A stretch of 64,000 bases of DNA from Nostoc desertorum CM1-VF14 (GCA_019359245.1 JAHHHR010000003.1:248001-312000), one strand, 5' to 3'; shown: positions 8,363 to 17,145, counted from the stretch's first letter. Notes: generated by a model not told the origin, from the letters alone. Made by a program: numbers and translations.

Positions 8363-8935
8363 ATGATGAAACTGAAAAAATTACATCACAAAACTAAAGC
8401 CCGCACCGCAAGTGCCTTCGTTCTGCTCTCGCTACTCCTCGTCGCACTCTTTGCGGCAGCAGTGTTGCTGGCACTGCCCGCTCGCGTGCTTGCACAGCAA
8501 TCTGCTCAGACCAGCACACAAACCCAGGTTGTGAACGAGGCGAGCGCGAGGGATATCCGCGGCGCTTCACCGTACATAGCGATCAAAAATGAACCCGCAC
8601 CCAAGCTGATCGTAGATCCTCCGCTGCCCGAGGGGCTACCCCTGGGCATCTTCTGGGCCCAATACCGAGTGGAGAACTTGCACATCGTACCCGTGTTCGG
8701 GAAGGGTGCCCGCCAGGTATCTCCACGTGTCGGGCATCTACACATAACCGTCGACGACCTGCCCTGGTGGTGGGCAGATGCGAGTGACAGCAACACAATC
8801 GACATAGCCGGGCTGCCGCCCGGCCAGCACAAGGTGAAGATCGAGTTGGTTGACCCTAACCACAAAGTCTTCCCTGGACAGGTGGTGACGCTGACGTTCA
8901 CCGTGCCTGGATACAAGAGCGCACACTTGCACTAA
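8363..8935 (+). CDS. Exported DUF6130-like protein
   Basis: 190-aa protein with an N-terminal Sec-type leader (basic MMKLKKLHHKTKART, hydrophobic core about residues 17-40, likely cleavage after VLAQQ). The mature part has PAPKLIVDPPLPEGLPLG, VGHLHITVDDLPWWWADAS and GLPPGQHKVKIELVDPNHKV, which I associate with DUF6130, a small beta-sandwich family of unknown function. ATG 8363 is preferred because the paralogous leader of the epoxide hydrolase at 17146 starts at the equivalent place. The leader and about 70 nt upstream are homologous to 17075-17310, although the mature domains are unrelated. Confidence 0.7.
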   Translation: MMKLKKLHHKTKARTASAFVLLSLLLVALFAAAVLLALPARVLAQQSAQTSTQTQVVNEASARDIRGASPYIAIKNEPAPKLIVDPPLPEGLPLGIFWAQYRVENLHIVPVFGKGARQVSPRVGHLHITVDDLPWWWADASDSNTIDIAGLPPGQHKVKIELVDPNHKVFPGQVVTLTFTVPGYKSAHLH

Positions 8936-9010
8936 CGGAACCTCCATGCCCGGCCCGCCTTGCCGGAGTAGAAGAGCACACAAGCCAGCTTCGAGCTTTG
9001 GCGCAGCAGG

Positions 9011-9082
9011 CAGGACAGTCTACTCGTACAGAATATCACTAACAAGTTGCTGGCACCGATCCCGTTTTTCTCGCTGCATTGA
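9011..9082 (+). pseudogene. NIPSNAP gene 3'-end remnant
   Basis: Frame ending at TGA 9080-9082 reads LVQNITNKLLAPIPFFSLH, matching the C-terminus of the intact NIPSNAP protein (LVQNIRNELLAPTAF). It is followed by R2 copy 3, just as the intact gene is followed by copy 1. Upstream similarity fades within about 60 nt. Confidence 0.65.
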
Positions 9083-9170
9083 GCGATGGGGCGAGCAACG
9101 GAATTTAAACCCACAACTCGCCCCACTGTCAGAGCTAAGTAATGTGGGCAGGCAATACATAACCTCAGTT
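9080..9170 (+). repeat. Island repeat R2, copy 3
   Basis: Begins at the stop of the NIPSNAP remnant (TGAGCGATGGGGCGAGC), includes ACTCGCCCCACTGTCAGAGC and ends GGCAATACATAACCTCAG, which leads directly into the Tat leader of the gene at 9193. The last 40 nt match 8070-8110 most closely. Confidence 0.6.
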
Positions 9171-9192
9171 AAATCCAATTAGAGAAAAATCA

Positions 9193-10572
9193 ATGTTAAA
9201 CAAAATCAACTATCAACGCCGCCGCTTTCTGGGCATTGCAGCCATGACCATTGCGACTACACAACTCGGTCGATTCGGTTCTGCGATCGCACAATCGAGC
9301 AATGCAAAACCAAAGGAGTCTACCACGACTCAACCTGGAACCGCGCACACCGACACAACCGCAATCCGCCCCTTCCGCGTCAACATTTCAAAAGAAGCAC
9401 TCGTTAACCTCCGTCGCCGCATCACAGCAACGCAATGGCCCGAAAAAGAAACTGTTACTGACCTGTCGCAGGGCCTACCGCTCGCGACGATGCAGAAACT
9501 CGCACGCTACTGGGCAACAGATTACGACTGGCGCAAGGTCGAGGCAAAGTTGAATACCTTGCCGCATTTCATCACCGAGATCGATGGACTAGACATTCAT
9601 TTCATTCATGTTCGCTCGAAGCATGAAAACGCTTTGCCGCTCATCGTCACGCACGGATGGCCCGGCTCGATCATTGAGCAGCTAAAGATCATCGATCCAT
9701 TAACTAATCCTACGGCACATGGAGGAAAAGCCGAGGACGCGTTCCATCTGGTGATTCCGTCGATGCCAGGCTACGGCTTCTCCGGCAAACCGACCACTAC
9801 TGGTTGGGGCGTTGAGCGCATGGCACGTGCCTGGGACGTGTTGATGAAGCGGCTGGGTTACACCCGTTACGTCGCTCAGGGCGGCGACTGGGGTGCGTTC
9901 GTCGTCGACCTGATGGGTGTGCAGGCACCTGCGGGATTGCTCGCCATCCACACCAACTATCCTGGGACAGTTCCAGCCGATGTCGACAAGGCGCTCGTGG
10001 CCGGCGATCCACCTCCATCCGGTCTGTCGGCCGAGGAAACGCGCGCCTACAAGCAGCTAGATAGAACGTTGAAGCAAAGAGTCGCCTACGCCAGGTACAT
10101 GGCATCGCGCCCACAAACCTTGTACGGCATTGCAGATTCCCCCGTCGGGCTAGCCGCTTGGCTTCTCGACCACGATGATGCTGGCGGTCAGCCGGCCGCA
10201 GCGGTCGTCGCGGCTCTGAACCGAACCACGAGCGCCACAGGCGAACTGACACGTGACGAGATCCTCGATAACATCACGCTCTACTGGCTGACGAACACGG
10301 GAGTCTCTGCATCTCGTCTCTATTGGGAATATAAGGGTGGCTTTTGGAACGCCAAGGGCGTCTCCATTCCGGTAGCTGTGAGCGTCTTTCCCGGCGAGGC
10401 ATATCAAGCCCCGCGGAGTTGGACGGAGCGGGCTTATCCCAATCTCATTTATTACAACCAGCTCGACAAGGGTGGCCACTTCGCGGCGTGGGAGCAGCCA
10501 ATGATTTTTGCTCAAGAACTGCGGGCGGCCTTCAAGTCCCTGCGATCATCCAAATGGCAGCCTGGGCAATGA
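9193..10572 (+). CDS. Tat-exported epoxide hydrolase family protein
   Basis: 459-aa alpha/beta-hydrolase of the microsomal-type epoxide hydrolase family. Residues 1-33 form a twin-arginine leader (QRRRFLGIA, hydrophobic stretch, AIA cleavage). The EHN domain starts at AIRPFRVNISKEAL (about 57). Oxyanion motif HGWPGS is at 154-159, nucleophile Asp232 in GGDWG, and the catalytic His in KGGHFAAWEQP near the C-terminus. Family members open epoxides to diols through an Asp-ester intermediate. Its mature domain is paralogous to the gene at 17146, which has a different (Sec-type) leader. Confidence 0.9.
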   Translation: MLNKINYQRRRFLGIAAMTIATTQLGRFGSAIAQSSNAKPKESTTTQPGTAHTDTTAIRPFRVNISKEALVNLRRRITATQWPEKETVTDLSQGLPLATMQKLARYWATDYDWRKVEAKLNTLPHFITEIDGLDIHFIHVRSKHENALPLIVTHGWPGSIIEQLKIIDPLTNPTAHGGKAEDAFHLVIPSMPGYGFSGKPTTTGWGVERMARAWDVLMKRLGYTRYVAQGGDWGAFVVDLMGVQAPAGLLAIHTNYPGTVPADVDKALVAGDPPPSGLSAEETRAYKQLDRTLKQRVAYARYMASRPQTLYGIADSPVGLAAWLLDHDDAGGQPAAAVVAALNRTTSATGELTRDEILDNITLYWLTNTGVSASRLYWEYKGGFWNAKGVSIPVAVSVFPGEAYQAPRSWTERAYPNLIYYNQLDKGGHFAAWEQPMIFAQELRAAFKSLRSSKWQPGQ

Positions 10573-10684
10573 CTTCGTTCGTGGAACCACCAATCCCCCA
10601 TCGTGACCAGCCAGCCGTTCGTTATTCAATTTCGGAACGCAAGCCATTGAGACGGATAAGGTTATTTGTAAAAAGGAAAACACC

Positions 10685-11677
10685 ATGAGCAAGATTATTA
10701 AAGCTGCCGCCGTGCAAATTAGCCCCGTGCTGTACAGCCGACAGGGTACTGTTGAGAAGGTCGTTAAGAAGATTCGTGAGCTGGGCCAACAGGGCGTTCA
10801 GTTCGCAACCTTCCCCGAAACCATCATTCCCTATTACCCCTACTTCTCTTATGTGCTAGCCCCGTTCGCGTTGGCAAAGGAACATCTGCGGTTGCTTGAA
10901 GAGTCGGTTACGGTGCCGTCTGCTGAAACCCAAGCGATCGCCGAAGCCGTGAAGGAGGCAAACATGGTCGTTTCGATCGGCATCAATGAGCGCGACGGCG
11001 GCTCGATCTACAATACGCAACTTCTCTTCGACGCAGACGGTACGCTTATCCAGCGCCGCCGCAAGACCACGCCAACTTATAACGAGCGGATACTCTGGGG
11101 CCAGGGTGACGGCTCAGGACTGCGCGCCATCGATAGTGCCGTTGGGCGCATCGGACAACTTGCCTGCTGGGAGCATAACAATCCTTTGGCACGGTATGCG
11201 ATGATCGCCGATGGTGAGCAAATCCACTCGGCGATGTATCCGGGATCGTTCGCCGGTCCGCTGTTCGCGGAGCAAGCAGAAATTAACGTCCGCCAGCACG
11301 CCCTTGAATCCGCCTGCTTTGTCGTCTGTGCGACCGCGTGGCTGGATGCGGATCAGCAGGCTCAGATCATGAAAGACACGGGTTGCGCGATCGAGCCGAT
11401 TTCTGGCGGCTGCTTCACTGCCATTGTGAATCCACAAGGACAGATCATCGGCGAGCCGCTCAAAGCGGGTGAAGGTGAAGTGATTGCCGATCTTGACTTT
11501 GCCCAGATCGATGCCCGCAAGCGGCTGATGGATGCACGTGGTCATTACAGCCGCCCTGAACTGCTTAGTTTGTTGATTGATCGGACACCCACGTCGCCCA
11601 TCCATGAGCGCACCCCACACCCCAATGGTAATGGCTCGCATCTGGTCGTCGAGGAGAGAACTGTCGAGGTTTTCTAA
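10685..11677 (+). CDS. Nitrilase (aliphatic nitrilase type)
   Basis: 330-aa carbon-nitrogen hydrolase. The catalytic triad is visible as Glu45 (FPETIIPYYPYF), Lys127 (RRRKTTPT) and Cys161 (QLACWEHNNP). Length and the MYPGSF and HALESACFVV motifs fit true nitrilases, which convert R-CN to R-COOH plus ammonia, rather than amidases. It starts with AAAAGGAAAACACC before the ATG, the same GAAAACACC leader end seen before 8363 and 17146. It is cytoplasmic as far as visible. None of the Nit1C-cluster partner genes is adjacent, so it is not that conserved operon. Confidence 0.92.
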   Translation: MSKIIKAAAVQISPVLYSRQGTVEKVVKKIRELGQQGVQFATFPETIIPYYPYFSYVLAPFALAKEHLRLLEESVTVPSAETQAIAEAVKEANMVVSIGINERDGGSIYNTQLLFDADGTLIQRRRKTTPTYNERILWGQGDGSGLRAIDSAVGRIGQLACWEHNNPLARYAMIADGEQIHSAMYPGSFAGPLFAEQAEINVRQHALESACFVVCATAWLDADQQAQIMKDTGCAIEPISGGCFTAIVNPQGQIIGEPLKAGEGEVIADLDFAQIDARKRLMDARGHYSRPELLSLLIDRTPTSPIHERTPHPNGNGSHLVVEERTVEVF

Positions 11678-11720
11678 TTTCACTGGATCTATCCGAACGC
11701 AACGACAGGGAGGTCAGTGC

Positions 11721-12812
11721 GTGTCTAAAAAAATCAATCATAATCGCCGCTACTTTTTAACAACTATGCTTAAAACTATTGCTGCTACCCAGCTTGGCAT
11801 GATCGGCTGCTCCATACAACATGCTACCTCAGCAACAGCTAAGTTACCGATTGAAGGTGAACTACCATCTCTTGTTGGCGTGATCGCGTGGCTTAATTCG
11901 CAGCCATTAACAGTTGACGAACTGCGTGGAAAAGTCGTGCTGATCAACTTCTGGACTTATACCTGCATCAATTGGCTGCGCCAACTCCCTTATGTTCGCG
12001 CGTGGGCCCAGAAGTATAAGGATCAGAGACTAGTAATAATTGGTATACACACACCGGAGTTTGAATTCGAGAAGAATATCGATAATGTCCGCCGAGCCTC
12101 AACAGAAATGAAAATTGACTATGCGATCGCCGTAGATAACGATTATGCGGTGTGGCGTGCTTTCGGGAACCGTTATTGGCCAGCCCTTTATTTTATAGAC
12201 ACGCAAGGACGCATTCGCCATCACCAATTCGGCGAGGGCGAGTACGAGCAATCGGAAAGGGTCATTCAACAGCTACTGTCTGAGTCCGGAACTGGCCATG
12301 TCGGTTCGGGAATGGTCGAAGTTGACGCTCGTGGTTTTGAAGTCGCCGCCGATTGGGGCAGCCTGAAATCGCCTGAAAACTACCTCGGCTACGAAAGAAC
12401 GGAGAATTTTGCGTCTCCCGGCGGCGCGGTGTTAAACGAGCCTCGTTTATATAACGCCCCCGCGCAATTAAAACTTAATCAATGGGCACTTTCGGGCGAT
12501 TGGGCAATCGGAAGACAAGCTATTGTACTGAACAAGTCCGGCGGGCGGATTGCGTACCGCTTCCACGCACGCGACCTTCATCTTGTCATGGGACCGACCG
12601 AGCCAGGAACGTCCGTGCGGTTTCGCGTGCTTGTAGATGGGCAGCCAGCAGTCGCGGCTCGCGGACTTGACATCGATGTGCGAGGCGAAGGCACGGCTAC
12701 CGAACAGCGGTTATACCAACTGGTTCGACAACCGAAGCCTATCAGCGATCGACAGTTCGAGATTGAGTTTCTAGATTCAGGAGTGGAGGCTTTTGCGTTC
12801 ACGTTCGGTTGA
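11721..12812 (+). CDS. Tat-leader TlpA/DipZ-like redoxin with CxxW active site
   Basis: Thioredoxin-fold protein of 363 aa. The GTG start at 11721 is chosen because GGGAGG lies 7 nt upstream and it opens the Tat-like leader SKKINHNRRYFLTTM, related to the leaders at 9193 and 16040. Residues about 45-190 are a TlpA/AhpC-type domain with INFWTYTCINWLRQLPYV: Cys82 is present, but the position of the second Cys is Trp85, so no CxxC disulfide can form. The C-terminal half (about 200-360) is a beta-rich domain like that following the thioredoxin domain of DipZ proteins. The leader contains GMIGC, so it may be a lipoprotein. Probably extracytoplasmic. Confidence 0.8.
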   Translation: MSKKINHNRRYFLTTMLKTIAATQLGMIGCSIQHATSATAKLPIEGELPSLVGVIAWLNSQPLTVDELRGKVVLINFWTYTCINWLRQLPYVRAWAQKYKDQRLVIIGIHTPEFEFEKNIDNVRRASTEMKIDYAIAVDNDYAVWRAFGNRYWPALYFIDTQGRIRHHQFGEGEYEQSERVIQQLLSESGTGHVGSGMVEVDARGFEVAADWGSLKSPENYLGYERTENFASPGGAVLNEPRLYNAPAQLKLNQWALSGDWAIGRQAIVLNKSGGRIAYRFHARDLHLVMGPTEPGTSVRFRVLVDGQPAVAARGLDIDVRGEGTATEQRLYQLVRQPKPISDRQFEIEFLDSGVEAFAFTFG

Positions 12813-12872
12813 TAACGCAAACAGATACGCCTTCACAATAAGCGACAAGAAAGTGAACGCAAGGTAAATGAT

Positions 12873-13808
12873 ATGACGATGAAATCCACACATGACAGCC
12901 CAATCCTCGTGACCGGAGCGGCTGGCGATCTCGGTGCGATCGGCCGCAACGTTACCGCAATGCTGCTCGCCAAGGGGCATAAGGTGCGCGCCTTGGTTCG
13001 GCGGGAGGATGAACGCGCTGAAGGTCTGCGCCAACTTGGTGCTGAGGTCGTCCAAGGCGATCTGACCGACCTTGCCTCGATGCACCGGGCGATCGAAGGG
13101 GTTGCGCGCATCTATTTTGGAATGTCGGTCTCGGCGGCTTATCTCGAAGCCACGGTCAACACCGCAGCGGTGGCGCGCCACCACGGTGTCGAGGTCTTCG
13201 TGAATATGTCGCAGATGACAGTGACGCAGATGAGCATCACCGAAACCACCCCGAGTCCGCAGCACAAGCTGCACTGGCTTGCAGAACAGGCATTGGCGTG
13301 GTCGGGGCTGCCTGTTGTCACGGTGCGGCCGACAGTCTTCCTCGAAGGCTTCTTCCTGCGTCTCGCCGCTGCTGGCGTCCGGGACAGCGATGAACTGGCG
13401 CTGCCGCTGGGTAACAGCAAGACCTCACCTATCTCGGCTGTGGATGTGGCGCGCGCCGTTTCCGTGATTCTCGACGATCCTGCACCGCACATTGGTCAAG
13501 TTTATAATCTGACCGGATTTGAGTCGGCCGATCTGGACCACTACGCGCGCGTCTTTTCTGAGGCACTCGGCCGAACTATCCGCTATCGTAACGTGCCGCT
13601 CTCCGGGTGGACTGATACGCTTCGTGAGTTTGGGGTGCCAACGCACCTCATCAACCACCTCGCGGTGATGGCCGAACTTCACGCGCAGGGGCGGTATGAC
13701 CGCATGACGGATGATCTGTTCAAGCTTATCGGCAAGACGCCGACGAGCACGTACGACTTTGTGAAATTGCACGCTGCTGAATTCACGCTCAGTGAAGCCA
13801 CGGCTTGA
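12873..13808 (+). CDS. NmrA-family NAD(P)-binding protein
   Basis: 311-aa Rossmann protein. The N-terminus ILVTGAAGDLGAIGRNV gives the dinucleotide loop. RALVRREDERAEGL (NADP-type basic residues) and GAEVVQGDLTD are typical of NmrA/azoreductase-like proteins, and VVTVRPTVFLEGFF marks the mid-domain. Such proteins reduce quinones or sense NADP(H). The start is supported by GCAAGG upstream. The gene is strongly GC-rich and is followed without a gap by the leader of the next hydrolase, so the two probably share a transcript. Confidence 0.85.
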   Translation: MTMKSTHDSPILVTGAAGDLGAIGRNVTAMLLAKGHKVRALVRREDERAEGLRQLGAEVVQGDLTDLASMHRAIEGVARIYFGMSVSAAYLEATVNTAAVARHHGVEVFVNMSQMTVTQMSITETTPSPQHKLHWLAEQALAWSGLPVVTVRPTVFLEGFFLRLAAAGVRDSDELALPLGNSKTSPISAVDVARAVSVILDDPAPHIGQVYNLTGFESADLDHYARVFSEALGRTIRYRNVPLSGWTDTLREFGVPTHLINHLAVMAELHAQGRYDRMTDDLFKLIGKTPTSTYDFVKLHAAEFTLSEATA

Positions 13809-13927
13809 AGGGCAAACCAAAAAAATCCAAAACTACTCAAAAGGAGGACACCGTCACTCAATCAGAAGTTACGCAACAAAACAGCGGGCAGGCATCTGAT
13901 GGGGGTGTGATCGGGAGGAATGAACCC

Positions 13928-14791
13928 ATGACCGTCTCGTTGCACACGTCTATCCAGCCGCGATTCCGCACCGTCGACGGGCTGTCCATCCGCTACGCCG
14001 AGAGCGAAGATCCGGGGCGAGGTGTAGATGCCCTCCTCCTCAGCCCGTGGCCGGAGAGCCTGTATGCGTTCGAGCCGACGTGGTCGCGGCTTGCCGAACA
14101 CGCGCACCTCGTGGCGGTGGACCTCCCGGGCTTCGGACATTCCGAGCGCCGCGACGCGCTCATGTCTCCGCGCGCGATGGGCGAGTTCGTCGTGCGCCTT
14201 GCCGACGCGTTCGGGCTGGAGCAGCCGCACGTTGTCGGCCCCGACATCGGCACTAGTGCCGCGCTCTTCGCCGCAGCCCTCCACCCGAAGCGGCTGCGTA
14301 GCCTCGTGGTCGGGAGCGGGGGCGCGGCAGTTCCGCTACAGCTGGGCGGGCTGCTGAAGGAGTGGGCCGAAGCCCCCGACATCGAGCCGTACCGCCGCCT
14401 CGACGCGCGACAGATCGTCACCGCAGCGATCGCCAAGCTTGAGCAATACACGCCGACCGATGCCGCGCGCGAGGACTACCTCTCGTCCTACGAGGGCGAG
14501 AGGTTAGCCGAGTCGATGCGCTACGTGCGCGCGTATCCGACGGAACTCCCCGACCTCGCTGGCCTGCTACCGACGATCCAAACGCCAGTGCTGATCGTTG
14601 CTGGTCGACGGGATCACGTCGTACCCCTGGTCAACGCAGAGTTTCTCCTCGAACGGTTGCCCGCGAGCAAACTCGCCGTCCTCGACGCGGGGCACTTCAC
14701 TTGGGAGGATGCCGCCGACGAGTACGCGGCGCTCGTCACGCGCTGGTGGGACGGAGGTTACGCGACCACCGACCACCGAGCTGGCGACTGA
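13928..14791 (+). CDS. Alpha/beta hydrolase (epoxide hydrolase/dehalogenase-like), very GC-rich
   Basis: 287-aa alpha/beta-hydrolase. The nucleophile elbow VVGPDIGTSAA puts Asp106 in the catalytic place. VDLPGFGHSERR, TPVLIVAGRRDHVVP and the catalytic-His segment DAGHFTWEDA complete the fold. The usual HGxP oxyanion motif is replaced by SPWPES. ATG 13928 is chosen because GGGAGGA lies 8 nt upstream. The same frame is open back to 13805, where AAAGGAGGACACC is followed by GTC instead of ATG, which looks like an eroded upstream start. Its GC is far above the neighbours, suggesting recent transfer from a high-GC bacterium. Confidence 0.82.
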   Translation: MTVSLHTSIQPRFRTVDGLSIRYAESEDPGRGVDALLLSPWPESLYAFEPTWSRLAEHAHLVAVDLPGFGHSERRDALMSPRAMGEFVVRLADAFGLEQPHVVGPDIGTSAALFAAALHPKRLRSLVVGSGGAAVPLQLGGLLKEWAEAPDIEPYRRLDARQIVTAAIAKLEQYTPTDAAREDYLSSYEGERLAESMRYVRAYPTELPDLAGLLPTIQTPVLIVAGRRDHVVPLVNAEFLLERLPASKLAVLDAGHFTWEDAADEYAALVTRWWDGGYATTDHRAGD

Positions 14792-15059
14792 TCTCGCCGA
14801 CGAAGGTTCAAGAATTTCATTTGCACGCGTCGGGTTCACAGTTTCGTGGAACTCGAGATTCCAGAACCTGTTGGAACTTGCCGAAGCTTGTGATGTCCCG
14901 GTGCGCTGGTTTTGCCGGACTGGAGTTTGCCACACCTGCGAGTGTGGGCTGATTTCCGGATCGGTGAAGTATGATACCGAGCCGCTCGATGCTCCGGCGG
15001 TCGGGAATCGATTGATTTGCTGCTCGCGCCTGCAAGAAGACACGGTAATCGATCTCTAG
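14762..15059 (+). pseudogene. C-terminal 2Fe-2S domain fragment of a MOSC/ferredoxin-reductase-type protein
   Basis: In the frame +1 to the hydrolase tail, codons before the stop at 15057-15059 read ISFARVGFTVSW, NLLELAEACDVPVRWFC, RTGVCHTCECGLISGSV and LICCSRLQEDTVIDL. This is a plant-type [2Fe-2S] domain with CxxxxCxxC and a distal Cys. I associate it with the C-terminus of MOSC/FAD-binding oxidoreductases. No FAD, NAD or MOSC domain precedes it and no start codon is evident, so it is a 5'-deleted remnant fused to the end of the hydrolase gene. Confidence 0.7.
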
Positions 15060-15062
15060 AAT

Positions 15063-15149
15063 GCAATACGGTTCAGTTAAGCCTTTTTTTCTCCCCCTGC
15101 TCCCCCTGCCTGCCTTAACAGATAAATTTCCTTAACTGAACTGTATTGC
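15063..15149. repeat. MITE-like element with 19-bp inverted ends
   Basis: Left end GCAATACGGTTCAGTTAAG (15063-15081) and right end CTTAACTGAACTGTATTGC (15131-15149) are inverted repeats with one mismatch, enclosing about 49 nt that includes a CT-rich CCCCCTGCTCCCCCTGCC tract. It carries no ORF and inserts just after the 2Fe-2S fragment. Confidence 0.7.
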
Positions 15150-15196
15150 TCTAGAATGCCCGGCAACGTGCATGAAAATATTAAGAAGGATTTTAT

Positions 15197-15793
15197 ATGC
15201 GCTCTGACATTGTTCCAGGGGCCGTCTTCCCCGACTACGAACTGCTCGACCACACCGCAAAGCGCCGTCAGATCTCCGAGCTGCAAGGGCAACATCCGAT
15301 GATTCTCGTCCTCAGCCGCGGAGGATACTGCCCCAAGGACCGCCGACAGGCTGAAGGACTTGTCCAACTCCATCGTGAGCTTGAGGTCGGCTATTGCCGA
15401 CTGGTCACGATTAGCACCGACAATATCACCGAGACGAATGAATATCGCAGTGGTGTCGGTGCCCACTGGCCTTTCCTCTCCGATGCGGGACGCAAAATCC
15501 AAAAAGACCTCGACATCGCCGAATACACGGACCCGCTCCACAATCCCATGATTCCCTACACGATTGTCCTCGAACCGGGTCTGGTCATTTATAAGATATA
15601 CATGGGCTACTGGTTCTTCGGGCGACCCACTCTGGAAGAACTCCGCCAGGACTTGCGCGCCGTTCTCAGGAAATGTCGACCGGACTGGGACATCACAACA
15701 CCTGAACTGAAAGCGGCGTGGCAGGAAGACCGCAAGGAACTTTTCTACCCATACGGCAAAACCTACGCCCAAACCCTCGGCGAACAGGATTAG
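15197..15793 (+). CDS. Peroxiredoxin-like redoxin (AhpC/TSA family)
   Basis: 198-aa thioredoxin-fold protein: PGAVFPDYELLDHTAKRRQ, then LVLSRGGYCPKDRRQ with the putative peroxidatic Cys45, VTISTDN and WPFLSDAGRKI. No resolving Cys is obvious near the active site; a Cys occurs near residue 158 (LRKCRPDW). Such proteins reduce peroxides with external thiols. AAGGATTTT precedes the ATG. It follows the MITE and precedes a broken RidA gene. Confidence 0.82.
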   Translation: MRSDIVPGAVFPDYELLDHTAKRRQISELQGQHPMILVLSRGGYCPKDRRQAEGLVQLHRELEVGYCRLVTISTDNITETNEYRSGVGAHWPFLSDAGRKIQKDLDIAEYTDPLHNPMIPYTIVLEPGLVIYKIYMGYWFFGRPTLEELRQDLRAVLRKCRPDWDITTPELKAAWQEDRKELFYPYGKTYAQTLGEQD

Positions 15794-15795
15794 AA

Positions 15796-15981
15796 ATGGA
15801 TTTGAAAGAGCAGATGGCAACCCGCGAAAGCTCTGGGACGGTCAGCGCCGAGCAGCAGTTGTAAGCACTTGGTATCAAACTTCCGGCGATGCCTGAGTCG
15901 TTCGGAGTCTATGTGGAAGCAGCTATACAGACGGGCAGTTTGCTGTTTCTGTGGGCTGGACTCTCTGGTGGAATATCCTGA
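15796..15981 (+). pseudogene. RidA/YjgF family pseudogene
   Basis: ATG 15796 opens MDLKEQMATRESSGTVSAEQ, then a TAA. The same frame continues ALGIKLPAMPESFGVYVEAA and GSLLFLWAG to TGA 15979-15981. The LGIxLPxxPxxxGxYVxA..tGxLLFLsG pattern is the start of RidA-family imine deaminases. A premature stop after codon 22 and loss of the C-terminal two thirds make it non-functional. Confidence 0.65.
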
Positions 15982-16039
15982 TAGAGTTTTGTCGTCGGAA
16001 GATAAGCAAGTTGAGTTGAATCCAATTGGAAAAAGATAA

Positions 16040-17092
16040 ATGTCTGAAAAAATCAACTATCAACGCCGCCGCTTTTTGGGCACTGTGGCTATGACCATTG
16101 CGACTACACAGCTAGGTCTATTCGGTTCTGCGATCGCACAGTCGAGCAAAACAAAACCAGCAGTTCTGTCCACGACTAAGCCAGGGACAAACACGTCGTT
16201 CGGTTCACTAAAGCAGATCGATGCTGGTGTGCTGAATGTCGGATACGCTGAAGCGGGCCCTGCGAATGGCCATCCAGTAATCCTCCTGCATGGATGGCCC
16301 TACGACATTCATAGCTATGTCGATGTCGCTCCTTTGTTAGCATCGGCGGGGTACCGGGTGATTGTTCCATATCTGCGCGGCTATGGCATGACGCACTTTC
16401 TTTCGAGCGAGACGTTCCGCAATGGGCAGCAGTCGGCGATCGCTGTCGATATTATCGCGCTGATGGATGCGCTCAAAATCGAGAAGGCGATTCTCGCTGG
16501 TTATGATTGGGGAGCGCGAACAGCCAACATTATCGCGGCACTCTGGCCGGAACGCTGCAAGGCACTCGTCTCCGTGAGTGGTTATTTGATCGGCAGCCTT
16601 GAAGCCAACAAGACACCGCTACCGCCGCAGGCCGAACTCGAATGGTGGTATCAATTTTATTTTGCGACGGAGCGGGGCCGCGCCGGCTACGAAAAATATC
16701 GGCATGACTTTAACAAACTTATCTGGCAGCTTGCTTCGCCGAAATGGAACTTCGATGACGCGACGTTTGAGCGCAGTGCCACATCCTTCAACAATCCGGA
16801 TCACGTCGGTATCGTCATCCATAACTACCGCTGGCGGCTTGGCCTAGCCAAAGGCGAGTCGAGGTATGACGAGATTGAGAAGCGGCTCGCCGTAGCCCCC
16901 GCGATCGCCGTGCCCACTATCACACTCGAAGGTGATGCCAATGGTGCGCCGCACCCGAATGCCAGTACCTACGCCAAGAAATTCTTGGGCAAATACGCAC
17001 ACCGGATCGTCAAGGGCGGCATCGGTCACAATCTGCCTCAGGAAGCGCCACGGGAGTTTGCCAAAGCTGTCATCGAAGTTGACGGTTATTAA
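16040..17092 (+). CDS. Tat-exported alpha/beta hydrolase
   Basis: 350-aa alpha/beta-hydrolase behind a twin-arginine leader (NYQRRRFLGTVAMTIA, cleavage near AIAQS, residue 33). HGWP (84-87) forms the oxyanion loop, GYDWG gives nucleophile Asp156, and GGIGHNLPQEAP gives the catalytic His. An Asp nucleophile fits epoxide hydrolases or haloalkane dehalogenases rather than esterases. The leader and about 25 nt upstream are homologous to those at 8112 and 9193. The 3' end matches the tail of the collapsed copy at 8112-8300, so that pseudogene was its paralogue. Confidence 0.87.
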   Translation: MSEKINYQRRRFLGTVAMTIATTQLGLFGSAIAQSSKTKPAVLSTTKPGTNTSFGSLKQIDAGVLNVGYAEAGPANGHPVILLHGWPYDIHSYVDVAPLLASAGYRVIVPYLRGYGMTHFLSSETFRNGQQSAIAVDIIALMDALKIEKAILAGYDWGARTANIIAALWPERCKALVSVSGYLIGSLEANKTPLPPQAELEWWYQFYFATERGRAGYEKYRHDFNKLIWQLASPKWNFDDATFERSATSFNNPDHVGIVIHNYRWRLGLAKGESRYDEIEKRLAVAPAIAVPTITLEGDANGAPHPNASTYAKKFLGKYAHRIVKGGIGHNLPQEAPREFAKAVIEVDGY

Positions 17093-17145
17093 TCGGGTTT
17101 AGCCTGAATTGTGAAACGGACAATTTGCAGCAAAGAGAAAACACC

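Noticed and set aside
10685..11677. Nit1C nitrilase cluster
   Set aside because: The radical SAM, acetyltransferase and AIR-synthase-type partners that define that cluster are absent on both sides.
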